Assembly (NCBI RefSeq): GCF_003732265.1
Contig: NZ_MOBK01000006.1
Span: 620,001 to 684,000 of the forward strand
Source: Pseudomonas brassicacearum
Lineage (GTDB): Bacteria; Pseudomonadota; Gammaproteobacteria; Pseudomonadales; Pseudomonadaceae
Length of the DNA: 64,000 nt
Direction: 5' to 3'
Made by a program: the position numbers and the translations under genes. The first letter of the stretch is position 1; each line of letters begins with the position of its first letter. Of this stretch, positions 1-8,183 are shown one piece after another. A model generated the notes under the pieces. It was not told where the DNA came from. It was given only the letters and a program-made list of their open reading frames with translations, and searched no databases.

Positions 1-2
1 CG

Positions 3-914
3 TCGGCCAATTGCGGCCGTTATTGTGGCGCCGAGGTCGATTTCGTCGACATTGATCCGCACACCCTGAACATGGATGCGCGGTTGCTCGCAGAGAAGCT
101 CGAGATTGCCGAAGCTGCGGGCAAGCTGCCCAAAGTGGTGGTGGCGGTCGCGTTCGCCGGGCAGAGCTGTGACATGCGCACCCTCGCGCAACTGTCCGAG
201 CGCTATGGTTTCACGCTGATCGAAGACGCCTCGCATGCGGTGGGCGCCTCGTATCTGGGGCGGCCGGTTGGTTGTGGTCAATACGCGGCCATGACGATTT
301 TCAGCTTTCACCCGGTCAAGATCATTACCACTGCCGAAGGTGGCATGGTGCTGACCAATCGCCCGGAATTCGCCGAGCGTTTGCGGCGCCTGCGCAGCCA
401 CGGCATTACCGGTGATCCGGCGCAGATGAACGTGCCTGCATCAGGGTTGTGGTACTACCAGCAGCTGGAGCTGGGCTTCAATTACCGCATGACCGATTTG
501 CACGCCGCGCTGGGTGTGTCGCAAATGGCGCGCCTGGATGCGTTTGTCGCCAAGCGTCGTCAGCTGGCAGCGCGTTATGAAACACTGCTGGGCGGTATCG
601 CGGTGACGTTGCCGGTGGCTCAGCCGGGCGCCGAGTCGGCCTGGCACCTGTATGTGGTGCGGTTGCAACTGTCGCGGACCAACCTCAGCCAGACGCAGGT
701 ATTCGAAGCGCTGAGGGCTGCCGGGTTGGGCGTGAACCTGCATTACATCCCGGTGCATTTGCAGCCGTACTACCGTGAGATGGGTTTCAAGGACGGAGAC
801 TTTCCGCAGGCCGAGCGATATTTTTCCGAGGCTATCAGCTTGCCGCTTTATCCCGACCTGACGGATGCAGAGCAAGAAGAAGTGGTGGGGCATTTGAGGC
901 GAATTCTGGGTTGA
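3..914 (+). CDS. pseC: PseC aminotransferase, 5'-truncated by window edge
   Basis: This is the C-terminal 303 residues of a DegT/DnrJ/EryC1-family PLP aminotransferase. In pseudaminic acid synthesis PseC transfers an amino group to C4 of the UDP-4-keto-L-sugar made by PseB. The family motif EDASHAVGA and the motif FSFHPVK are visible; the PLP-binding lysine of the latter is the codon at 318-320. The frame is open to the left edge, so the start lies outside the window. pseF follows 37 nt later, in the order typical of flagellin glycosylation islands. The specific assignment as PseC rests on pseF, pseG and pseI following directly; alone it could be another sugar aminotransferase. Confidence 0.9.
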   Translation, partial: SANCGRYCGAEVDFVDIDPHTLNMDARLLAEKLEIAEAAGKLPKVVVAVAFAGQSCDMRTLAQLSERYGFTLIEDASHAVGASYLGRPVGCGQYAAMTIFSFHPVKIITTAEGGMVLTNRPEFAERLRRLRSHGITGDPAQMNVPASGLWYYQQLELGFNYRMTDLHAALGVSQMARLDAFVAKRRQLAARYETLLGGIAVTLPVAQPGAESAWHLYVVRLQLSRTNLSQTQVFEALRAAGLGVNLHYIPVHLQPYYREMGFKDGDFPQAERYFSEAISLPLYPDLTDAEQEEVVGHLRRILG

Positions 915-951
915 ACATGATGATTTATCCTCGCGTATTGCAAGGTGGGCT

Positions 952-1647
952 GTGAGCAGCGTTGCCATTATTCCTGCGCGCGGCGGCAGCAAGCGTATAC
1001 CCCGAAAGAACCTCAAGCCGTTCGACGGCGTGCCGATGATCGTTCGCTCGATTCGTACGGCGCTGGATTCGGCGCTGTTCGATGAGGTGGTTGTCAGCAC
1101 CGACGATGAAGAAATTGCCGAGGTTGCCCGGGCGCATGGGGCTCACGTGCCGTTCATGCGGCCGGCGTCGTTGGCGGATGATTTCACCGGCACGGCAGCG
1201 GTGATGGTTCATGCCTTGAATGAACTGCCCGCGTTCGATTTTGCCTGCTGCATCTACGCGACCGCGCCGCTGTTGCAAGCGCGGTATCTGCGCCAGGGGC
1301 TGGACGTGCTGGAGCGGCATTCGGACAAATCGTTTGCGTTCTCGGTCGCCAGTTTCGGCTTCCCGGTGCAGCGTGCCTTGACCCTCGACGAAGAGGGCGC
1401 CTTGACTTCGCTTTACCCGGAATTTCGCACAACCCGTTCCCAGGATTTACCCGAAGCCTTTCAGGACGCCGGCCAGTTTTACTGGGGCCGCCGCGAAGCC
1501 TGGTTGCGCGGCGACGTACTGTTTTCCCCGGCGAGCCTGCCGGTGATTCTGCCGCGGCATCTGGTGCAAGACATCGACACCGTTGAAGACTGGACGCGCG
1601 CCGAATACCTTTACGCCGCATTGAAAGCCGGTGGTGAAGTGCAATGA
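952..1647 (+). CDS. pseF: Pseudaminic acid cytidylyltransferase
   Basis: The 231-residue protein activates pseudaminic acid with CTP to give CMP-pseudaminic acid, the donor for flagellin glycosylation. The N-terminal nucleotide-binding motif IPARGGSKRIPRKN of the CMP-sialic acid synthetase family lies at residues 7-20, and the length fits the family. The start is a GTG at 952; the motif is so close to the N-terminus that no other start is likely. Its stop overlaps the next start as ATGA at 1644-1647, which suggests translational coupling with pseG-pseH. Confidence 0.92.
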   Translation: MSSVAIIPARGGSKRIPRKNLKPFDGVPMIVRSIRTALDSALFDEVVVSTDDEEIAEVARAHGAHVPFMRPASLADDFTGTAAVMVHALNELPAFDFACCIYATAPLLQARYLRQGLDVLERHSDKSFAFSVASFGFPVQRALTLDEEGALTSLYPEFRTTRSQDLPEAFQDAGQFYWGRREAWLRGDVLFSPASLPVILPRHLVQDIDTVEDWTRAEYLYAALKAGGEVQ

Positions 1648-3149
1648 GAGTGCTGATTCGTTCCGACGCCTCGCCGACCATTGGAAGCGGCCATATCGCG
1701 CGCCTGTTGCCACTGGCCAGAACCTTGCGCAAGCAGGGGGCGCACGTGGCGTTTGCCTGTCGTCTGCTTCCGGGGCATCGACTGGACGCTCTGGCTGGCG
1801 AAGGTTTTGAAACCTTTGCGCTGCCCGATCGTTATCCCGATGAAGACCCGCAACAAGCCATCGAATCGATGCTGCCGTGGCAAGCGGACATCGACGCGTT
1901 GGCACAGGCGCTGGAAGACCAGCCAGCGTTCGACTGGATCATCGTCGACCACTATGGCCTCGATCATCACTGGCAAACCGCAGCCCGGCGCTGGGCGCCC
2001 CGGATCGCCGTGGTGGATGACCTTGCGACGCGCACCTACGACGCTGATCTGCTGCTCAATCAGAACCTCTCCGGCACGTCTGCGGCCTACGCCTCGCTGC
2101 TGCCGCCGGATTGCCAGACGTTGCTCGGCCCGCGTTTTGCGATGCTGCGTGATGAGTTCAACTGCGCGGCCATCGAGATCAAACCGCAGGCCAAACGGGT
2201 GCTGGTGAACTTCGGTGGTTTCGATGCGGCGATGCAGACGCACCATGCGATGTTGGCGATGGTGGATTTCCACAATCTGGACGTCGATTTTGTGGCCGGT
2301 GCCGATAATCCGGCCTGGGAACAGATGCAGGCGCTGGCGGCGGATCGTCCGAATTGGCGTTTGCACAGTTTTGTCAGCGACTTCTACCGGTTGATGACCG
2401 AGGCCGACCTGTTTGTCGGTGCCGGTGGCGGTACTAGCTGGGAGCGGGCGGCCCTGGGGCTGCCGACGATTTGCATTGCCGTGTCGAATAATCAGCAGGC
2501 CAATGGCGACGTCATGGCGGCAGCGGGGAGCCATGTCTACTTGGGGCCGCGTGAGCAGGTCAGTGTTGAGCAATTGCGTCAGGCCGTGGGTTTTGTCGCG
2601 GACAATCAAGGCTTGCGCCAGAGCCTCGCCGAACGCTCCCGGCAATTGGTCGATGGCCGCGGCGCACAGCGCGTGGCGGCTGCATTGGCCGGTGCGGTTT
2701 TACAGATACGCCCGGCGACCCTGAACGACTCGACGTTGTTGTTCGAGGGGCGCAATGCCGAAGCCGTGCGGCGCTGGTCGCTGGAGACCCGCGTCATTGA
2801 CCGGCAAGCCCATCAAAACTGGCTGATCGCCAGCCTGAGCAATGATCAGCGCTTGTTATTGATCGCCGAGGCGGATGACGGTCCGGTAGGGGTGTTGCGT
2901 TATGACCGGCGTGGCGTTGAAGCCGAAGTGTCGATTTATCTGTTCGAAGACCGTTTCGGCTTGGGCTGGGGCAGGGCGCTGCTGGCGCGGGGCGAGGCCT
3001 TCGTCACCCGTCAATGGCCACAACTGACCGCCATCACCGCTCAGGTTTTGCCGTCCAACCAGCCGTCGCTGAAGGTCTTTCGCGAGGCCGGTTTTACCCA
3101 GAGTGCCTGCGCGTTCACGCGCGTATTGAAGGATCACCGCAATGACTAG
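1644..3149 (+). CDS. pseG: Fused PseG nucleotidase and PseH N-acetyltransferase
   Basis: The 501-residue protein combines two steps of pseudaminic acid synthesis. Residues 1 to about 345 are PseG, the glycosyltransferase-fold hydrolase that removes UDP; the family motif GSGHIAR with the expected catalytic His17 is present. Residues about 352-501 are a GNAT acetyltransferase domain of PseH type (motifs around FEGRNAEAVRRWS and LFEDRFGLGWGRALL). PseH normally acts before PseG, by acetylating the C4 amine. In Campylobacter and Helicobacter the two are separate genes. The gene overlaps pseF by 4 nt and pseI by 8 nt. Confidence 0.9.
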   Translation: MRVLIRSDASPTIGSGHIARLLPLARTLRKQGAHVAFACRLLPGHRLDALAGEGFETFALPDRYPDEDPQQAIESMLPWQADIDALAQALEDQPAFDWIIVDHYGLDHHWQTAARRWAPRIAVVDDLATRTYDADLLLNQNLSGTSAAYASLLPPDCQTLLGPRFAMLRDEFNCAAIEIKPQAKRVLVNFGGFDAAMQTHHAMLAMVDFHNLDVDFVAGADNPAWEQMQALAADRPNWRLHSFVSDFYRLMTEADLFVGAGGGTSWERAALGLPTICIAVSNNQQANGDVMAAAGSHVYLGPREQVSVEQLRQAVGFVADNQGLRQSLAERSRQLVDGRGAQRVAAALAGAVLQIRPATLNDSTLLFEGRNAEAVRRWSLETRVIDRQAHQNWLIASLSNDQRLLLIAEADDGPVGVLRYDRRGVEAEVSIYLFEDRFGLGWGRALLARGEAFVTRQWPQLTAITAQVLPSNQPSLKVFREAGFTQSACAFTRVLKDHRND

Positions 3150-4194
3150 TTTCAAGATCGGCAACCGCTTGATCGGTGCTGACGCGCCACCCTTCATCAT
3201 TGCCGAGATGAGTGGCAACCATAACCAGTCGCTGGACATGGCGCTGCAAATCGTCGAAGCGGCGGCGAAGGCCGGCGCCCATGCCTTGAAACTGCAAACC
3301 TACACTGCCGAGACCATGACCCTGGACCTGTCCGAAGGTGAGTTCTTCATCAAGGACCCCAACAGTCTGTGGGCAGGCACATCGCTGTATGCCTTGTACG
3401 AAAAGGCGCATACACCGTGGGAATGGCATGCGCCGATTTTCGCCCGGGCCAAGGAACTGGGGATGCTGGCATTCTCCACGCCATTCGATGACAGCGCCGT
3501 CGACTTCCTCGAAAGCCTCGACGTGCCGGCCTACAAGATCGCCAGTTTCGAGAACACCGACCTGCCGCTGATTCGCCGGGTCGCCGCCACGGGCAAGCCG
3601 TTGATCATCTCCACCGGCATGGCCAGCATCGCCGAGCTCGACGAAACCGTGCGCGCGGCCCGTGAGGCCGGTTGCAAGGACCTGGTGTTGCTCAAATGCA
3701 CCAGCACGTATCCAGCGACCCCGGCCAACAGCAATGTGCGCACGATTCCCCATCTGCGTGAGTTGTTCGGTTGCCAGGTCGGTTTGTCTGATCACTCCAT
3801 GGGTGTCGGTGTTTCCGTGGCCGCGGTGGCGCTGGGGGCGACGGTGGTGGAGAAGCATTTCACCCTCGACCGCGCGGCCGGTGGTGTGGACGCCAGTTTC
3901 TCGCTGGAACCGGCGGAACTTGCCAGCCTGGTCGTCGAGACGGAGCGTGCGTGGCAGGCGATGGGCCAGGTGCATTACGGCGTGACGGAAGCCGAACGCA
4001 AATCCCTGGTGTACCGTCGCTCGCTCTATGTCACCCAGGACATGGTCGCCGGTGAGCCCTTCACCACGGCCAATCTGCGCGCCATCCGTCCGGGCCTGGG
4101 CCTGGCTCCCAAGCACGCTGAAACCCTTCTGGGCCGCCGCGCCCGCCACGCCATCACGCGTGGAACCCCACTGGACTGGTCCTTGGTCGAATAA
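3142..4194 (+). CDS. pseI: Pseudaminic acid synthase
   Basis: The 350-residue NeuB-family enzyme condenses phosphoenolpyruvate with 2,4-diacetamido-2,4,6-trideoxy-L-altrose to give pseudaminic acid. The N-terminal two-thirds is the TIM-barrel synthase domain (FIIAEMSGNHNQ near residue 19, GLSDHSMG near 217). The C-terminal part, from about residue 285, is an antifreeze-like SAF domain. Its start overlaps the end of the pseG-pseH fusion by 8 nt, so it is translated from the same message. It is the last pse gene; a 227-nt gap follows. Confidence 0.93.
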   Translation: MTSFKIGNRLIGADAPPFIIAEMSGNHNQSLDMALQIVEAAAKAGAHALKLQTYTAETMTLDLSEGEFFIKDPNSLWAGTSLYALYEKAHTPWEWHAPIFARAKELGMLAFSTPFDDSAVDFLESLDVPAYKIASFENTDLPLIRRVAATGKPLIISTGMASIAELDETVRAAREAGCKDLVLLKCTSTYPATPANSNVRTIPHLRELFGCQVGLSDHSMGVGVSVAAVALGATVVEKHFTLDRAAGGVDASFSLEPAELASLVVETERAWQAMGQVHYGVTEAERKSLVYRRSLYVTQDMVAGEPFTTANLRAIRPGLGLAPKHAETLLGRRARHAITRGTPLDWSLVE

Positions 4195-4327
4195 CACCTT
4201 ATCGGTTTGATTCGGCAAAATAGAGTGACCTGTGAGTCATAACGCGCATCTTCACTGTATTGTATTAATCGGGAAGGTGGCGCCTGGCCTGTTTCTGGCC
4301 CAGTGATAGCCTTTTATTCTTCCCGCT

Positions 4328-4352
4328 GTCGCGGCTTCGGGGCGACGTTTTT
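4328..4352 (+). terminator. Weak terminator-like hairpin after pseI
   Basis: GTCGC (4328-4332) and GCGAC (4342-4346) can pair around a 9-nt loop, followed by a T-rich run. The stem is only 5 bp, so termination of the pse transcript here is possible but uncertain. The rest of the 4195-4421 gap shows no convincing promoter. Confidence 0.3.
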
Positions 4353-4421
4353 CTCTGTTTGTCGGCGCCCTCGAATCCTTGCGAGCGGTGGTATTGGGCT
4401 GTTTATTATTGGGAAGCCGTA

Positions 4422-5348
4422 ATGATTGGCATAAAAAGCATTGCGAGCTACGTTCCTGTAGCCGGCATAGACAATTACGCACAAGGTGCAAAATTCGAGA
4501 AGGATGAAGAATTCATCCTCGGCAAGATCGGTTCCGCCTTCCTGCCACGCAAAGACGACGGGCAGGAAACCTCGGACCTGTGTGTCGAAGCAGCCAATGC
4601 GCTGTTTGCCAACAACCCTGATTTGAAACGTGAAGCGGTCGATGTGCTGATCGTGGTCACCCAGAACGGTGACGAAGAAGGCCTGCCACACACCGCTGCC
4701 ATCGTGCAGGACAAGCTCGGCCTGCCCACCACCGTGGCCGCGTTCGATATTTCCTTGGGCTGCTCCGGCTACGTCTATGGCATCTACGCGATCAAGGGCT
4801 TCATGGAAGCCGCCGGCCTGAAGAATGGCCTGCTGATCACCGCTGATCCGTATTCGAAGATCGTCGACCCGGAAGACCGCAACACCACCATGCTGTTCGG
4901 CGATGCCGCCACTGCGACCTGGATGGGCGAAAACGCTCCGTGGCAGTTGGGCAAGGCCAAGTTCGGCACCGACGGTTCCGGCGCGCCACACCTGAAAGTC
5001 ACCGATGGCGTGTTCTTCATGAACGGTCGTCAGGTGTTCAACTTTGCGTTGCTCAAAGTCCCGGCGCATTTGCATGAACTGCTGGCCGATTCGCAACTGA
5101 CGGCTGACGATGTCGATGCCTTCTGCATTCACCAGGGCAGTGCGGCGATTGTCGATGCCGTGGCACGCCGCTTCGAAGGCGAGCCGGAGAAGTTCCTCAA
5201 GGACATGGTCGAGACTGGCAATACTGTGTCGTCGAGCATTCCGCTGCTGCTGGAAAAACACGTACTGGACTCCAGTTGGAAGCGTGTAGCGCTGAGTGGT
5301 TTCGGCGTTGGCTTGTCGTGGGGTTCGGCGATCATCTATCGACCTTGA
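4422..5348 (+). CDS. FabH-like 3-oxoacyl-ACP synthase III in glycosylation locus
   Basis: The 308-residue protein has the fold and catalytic triad of ketoacyl-ACP synthase III: Cys in DISLGCSGYVYG, His in AFCIHQGSA, Asn in VETGNTVSSS. Such enzymes condense an acyl-CoA with malonyl-ACP. ATG 4422 (MIGIKSIASYV) is preferred to an in-frame TTG at 4359, because the FabH fold begins there. Its place between pseI and the Maf glycosyltransferase suggests a role in acyl decoration of the flagellin glycan rather than bulk fatty acid synthesis; P. syringae glycosylation islands also carry a KAS III gene. The substrate cannot be read from the sequence. Confidence 0.8.
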   Translation: MIGIKSIASYVPVAGIDNYAQGAKFEKDEEFILGKIGSAFLPRKDDGQETSDLCVEAANALFANNPDLKREAVDVLIVVTQNGDEEGLPHTAAIVQDKLGLPTTVAAFDISLGCSGYVYGIYAIKGFMEAAGLKNGLLITADPYSKIVDPEDRNTTMLFGDAATATWMGENAPWQLGKAKFGTDGSGAPHLKVTDGVFFMNGRQVFNFALLKVPAHLHELLADSQLTADDVDAFCIHQGSAAIVDAVARRFEGEPEKFLKDMVETGNTVSSSIPLLLEKHVLDSSWKRVALSGFGVGLSWGSAIIYRP

Positions 5349-5386
5349 CGGCGACGCGTCAGTCAAAGAAAGCCAGACACAAAAAA

Positions 5387-5421
5387 AGCGCTCAAGGTGT
5401 AATCTTGAGCGCTATTTTTTT
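5387..5421 (+). terminator. Strong intrinsic terminator after the KAS III gene
   Basis: AGCGCTCAAG (5387-5396) pairs perfectly with CTTGAGCGCT (5404-5413) around a 7-nt loop, followed by a run of T. A run of A precedes the stem, so it can also work on the other strand. It ends only about 23 nt before the maf start codon. Confidence 0.85.
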
Positions 5422-5444
5422 GCCCGGACAATAAGCGAGGCGGC

Positions 5445-6737
5445 ATGAGCGAGTTCTTTGAGCACAACGTCGATGTCATCCAGCAACGCTGGCCGGCATT
5501 GGCTGTGCGCTTGCTGGTGGAAGACACGAGCCTGTTGCAGGCAGATCTGGTGGAAGGTTTGGGCTCGACGTTGAGCATCAACGGTATTCAGTTGACCAGC
5601 CGCCATGATCGCAGCCGTGAGGCCAGGGTCCAGGCTGACAGCTTGCCGCTCGACTGTCCGGTGGTACACGTTTACGGCACAGGGCTTGGCGATCTGCAAT
5701 CGGCATTGCTTGAACGTGCCGGGCTTGAGCGCTTGTACGTGCACATCCTCAACGGTGCGGTGTTCAACCTGGTGCTGCAATTGCTCGATCAGCAGCCGTG
5801 GCTCAGTGATCCGCGAGTCGAGTTGCTGTATGCCGGTGATCTTGCGGAAATCAAGCTGCCGTTCTTTGCCTTGCCGTCTGAACTGGTCCTGGCCGATGAC
5901 TTCAGTGCGAAGATTCGTGATCGTCTGATCAGCGAAACTCACCTGGCCTTCAACAACCGTGAGTTCGACCCACAGTCGCCCGAGATAATCGAACGCTTGC
6001 AGGCTTGCCTGGCGCTGGTGCAAGCCGATCCTGACGTGGCCGAATTGTTCGGTACTCGTCCCGGCCAGGAGGTGTTCGTCATTGCCACCGGCCCGAGCCT
6101 GGAACAGCATTTCGAGAACCTGCGCGCAATTCGCGGCCAGGCTGAGCGGCCGTTGTTCATCTGCGTCGACACCGCTTTTCGCCCGTTGCTCAAGCATGGC
6201 ATCCGTCCCGATGTGGTGGTCAGCATCGACCAGCGCATTTCAGCCCGGCACTTGCCACCGCAGGACACAGCCGACATCACGCTGGTGTACATGCCGATGC
6301 TCGATCCGTTGGTGCTCGAAGCCTGGCAAGGGACGCGTCATTGCAGCTACTCCGCCAGCCCGATCTACCAGTCGTTGCGCTCGCAATTGCCCAGGGGGGA
6401 GTTGTATGTCGGCGGTAGTGTGATTCACCCGGCCGCCGACCTGGCGGTGAAGATGGGCGCAACGCAAATCACTCTGTTCGGTGCCGACTTCGCCTTCCCT
6501 GGCGACAAGACCCACGCAGGCTGGAACGACGGCGACCTGGGGCCGCAACTGGGCGCCGCCAAACATTGGGTGCTGGATGGTCACGGGCAGCGCATCAAGA
6601 CTCAGCTCAATTTCCGCAGCTATCTGTGTGAACTGGAGCGGTTTATCGCCGGCCATCCGCAGGTGCGTTTCTATAACAGCAGCCGGGCAGGGGCGATGAT
6701 CGCCGGGACCGTTTTTCATCCGGAGCTTGCCTCATGA
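5445..6737 (+). CDS. maf: Maf-family flagellin glycosyltransferase
   Basis: The 430-residue protein belongs to the motility accessory factor family (MAF_flag10/DUF115). These enzymes transfer pseudaminic or legionaminic acid to Ser/Thr of flagellin in the cytoplasm before export. The core runs from about residue 205 (GQEVFVIATGPSLEQHFENL) through DVVVSIDQR to GGSVIHPAADLAVKMGA. It has no signal peptide or membrane segment. ATG 5445 has a GAGG Shine-Dalgarno 5 nt upstream. It overlaps the next small gene as ATGA and lies between the pse genes and fliC. The donor sugar is inferred from the neighbours. Confidence 0.88.
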   Translation: MSEFFEHNVDVIQQRWPALAVRLLVEDTSLLQADLVEGLGSTLSINGIQLTSRHDRSREARVQADSLPLDCPVVHVYGTGLGDLQSALLERAGLERLYVHILNGAVFNLVLQLLDQQPWLSDPRVELLYAGDLAEIKLPFFALPSELVLADDFSAKIRDRLISETHLAFNNREFDPQSPEIIERLQACLALVQADPDVAELFGTRPGQEVFVIATGPSLEQHFENLRAIRGQAERPLFICVDTAFRPLLKHGIRPDVVVSIDQRISARHLPPQDTADITLVYMPMLDPLVLEAWQGTRHCSYSASPIYQSLRSQLPRGELYVGGSVIHPAADLAVKMGATQITLFGADFAFPGDKTHAGWNDGDLGPQLGAAKHWVLDGHGQRIKTQLNFRSYLCELERFIAGHPQVRFYNSSRAGAMIAGTVFHPELAS

Positions 6738-7003
6738 GCACTCGTGAAACCTTTATTGCCGAGGCGCAACAGTGCGCCACCTTGTTCCGCCTGGGACGCG
6801 ATGTTGAAGCCGGGCTGGCGATGACCGAGCTGGTCGGTGCGATTCACCCGACATTCGATTCGAAGGCGCGGGATGTTCAGCAGCAGTGGACGTTTGTGCT
6901 CGGTCAAATGTTTACGTGTCAGGAGGCGCAGAACTGGCTCGCCCTGGCGGATTATCTGGAATACGAACTGGTCGAGTTGCTGGCCGACAGCCTGTCCGTT
7001 TAA
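6734..7003 (+). CDS. Small helical protein coupled to maf, function unknown
   Basis: This 89-residue protein is not recognised. Its start overlaps the maf stop (ATGA), so it is probably translated with maf. It is rich in Ala, Leu, Glu and Gln, has two cysteines and no signal peptide, and looks helical throughout. Position between the glycosyltransferase and flagellin suggests an accessory role in glycosylation or flagellin handling; this is inference from context only. A 254-nt gap with the fliC promoter follows. Confidence 0.7.
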   Translation: MSTRETFIAEAQQCATLFRLGRDVEAGLAMTELVGAIHPTFDSKARDVQQQWTFVLGQMFTCQEAQNWLALADYLEYELVELLADSLSV

Positions 7004-7150
7004 GCAGTTTTTCTACTGTCGGTGCAGGCGAGGTCTCGCCATTCCCGTCATCGACAGATCCCTGACGTCATTTTTTCGCTGCTGGATCATCGCCAACCCC
7101 TTGATTTACAGGGGGTGGCAACGTGATGGCAAATATTTTTGAAAATCCCC

Positions 7151-7177
7151 TAAAGCAAGTTGCATTGGCGACGATAA
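7151..7177 (+). promoter_or_regulatory. Sigma-28 (FliA) promoter of fliC
   Basis: TAAAGCAA (7151-7158), an 11-nt spacer and GACGATAA (7170-7177) match the sigma-28 consensus TAAAGTTT-N11-GCCGATAA closely. It lies about 80 nt upstream of the fliC ATG. fliA is encoded in the same window at 35521. Confidence 0.9.
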
Positions 7178-7257
7178 CTATTACGAAGGTTCTCTAGGCC
7201 ATACCCGGCGGTTGCCAGGGCCGGAAGCCGCAGTACCCAACCAACGAGGAATTCGTC

Positions 7258-8109
7258 ATGGCTTTAACAGTAAACACCAACGTCACATCGTTGAGCGTTC
7301 AGAAGAACCTGAACCGCTCCTCCGACGCTCTGTCGACTTCGATGACTCGCCTGTCTTCCGGCCTGAAAATCAACAGCGCTAAAGACGACGCCGCCGGCCT
7401 GCAAATCACCACTCGTATGACCTCGCAAATCCGCGGTCAGACTATGGCAATCAAAAACGCCAACGACGGTATCTCGATCGCTCAGACCGCTGAAGGCGCG
7501 ATGCAGGAAACCACCAACATTCTGCAGCGTATGCGTGAACTGGCCGTACAAGCTCGAAACGACTCGAACGGTACTCAAGACCGCGTTGCTCTGAACAAAG
7601 AATTCGCGGCAATGTCGGACGAGATCACTCGTATCGCCAACTCCACCAACCTGAACGGCAAGAACCTGCTGGACGGTACTGCTGGTACCATGACCTTCCA
7701 GGTTGGTTCCAACACTGGTTCGGCTAACCAGATCACTCTGACCCTGGCCTCCGGTTTCGGCGCTGCAACCCTGTCGGTTGACTCGGCTACCACTCAGATC
7801 ACTGGTAACAGCTCGGCTACCGCTCAAGCATCGTTCTCCGCTGCCCTGACCCGTATCGACGCCGCTCTGCAGACCATCAACACCGCCCGTGCTGACCTCG
7901 GTGCTGCACAAAACCGTCTGACCAGCACCATCTCCAACCTGCAGAACATCAACGAAAACGCTGAAGCTGCTCGTGGTCGCGTACAAGATACCGACTTCGC
8001 TGCTGAAACTGCACAGCTGACCAAGCAACAAACTCTGCAACAAGCTTCCACCGCAATTCTGGCTCAGGCCAACCAACTGCCATCCGCTGTACTGAAACTG
8101 CTTCAGTAA
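7258..8109 (+). CDS. fliC: Flagellin
   Basis: The 283-residue filament subunit is a short flagellin: the conserved D0/D1 N-terminal part (residues 1 to about 140) and C-terminal part (about 190 to 283) are nearly joined, with a Ser/Thr-rich centre of only about 50 residues. The innate-immunity peptide region is residues 30-51. The C-terminus ends with the coiled segment QASTAILAQANQLPSAVLKLLQ-type motif expected for export and assembly. There is a GAGGA ribosome site before ATG 7258. The serines and threonines in the centre are probable glycosylation targets of the upstream Maf protein. The AT-rich synonymous codons are fewer than usual, consistent with high expression. Confidence 0.97.
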   Translation: MALTVNTNVTSLSVQKNLNRSSDALSTSMTRLSSGLKINSAKDDAAGLQITTRMTSQIRGQTMAIKNANDGISIAQTAEGAMQETTNILQRMRELAVQARNDSNGTQDRVALNKEFAAMSDEITRIANSTNLNGKNLLDGTAGTMTFQVGSNTGSANQITLTLASGFGAATLSVDSATTQITGNSSATAQASFSAALTRIDAALQTINTARADLGAAQNRLTSTISNLQNINENAEAARGRVQDTDFAAETAQLTKQQTLQQASTAILAQANQLPSAVLKLLQ

Positions 8110-8126
8110 TAGCTGATTGAGTTTTG

Positions 8127-8166
8127 GCGAGGGGTGTGCGCTGGTCGTACCCTCTCGCTTTTTTAC
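8127..8166 (+). terminator. Terminator hairpin between fliC and flaG
   Basis: GCGAGGGGT (8127-8135) pairs with ACCCTCTCGC (8149-8158) with one bulged base, followed by TTTTTT. The hairpin ends just before the flaG ribosome binding site, so flaG mRNA from the fliC promoter must be read-through product. Confidence 0.75.
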
Positions 8167-8183
8167 TTTTAGAGGTGATGGAC

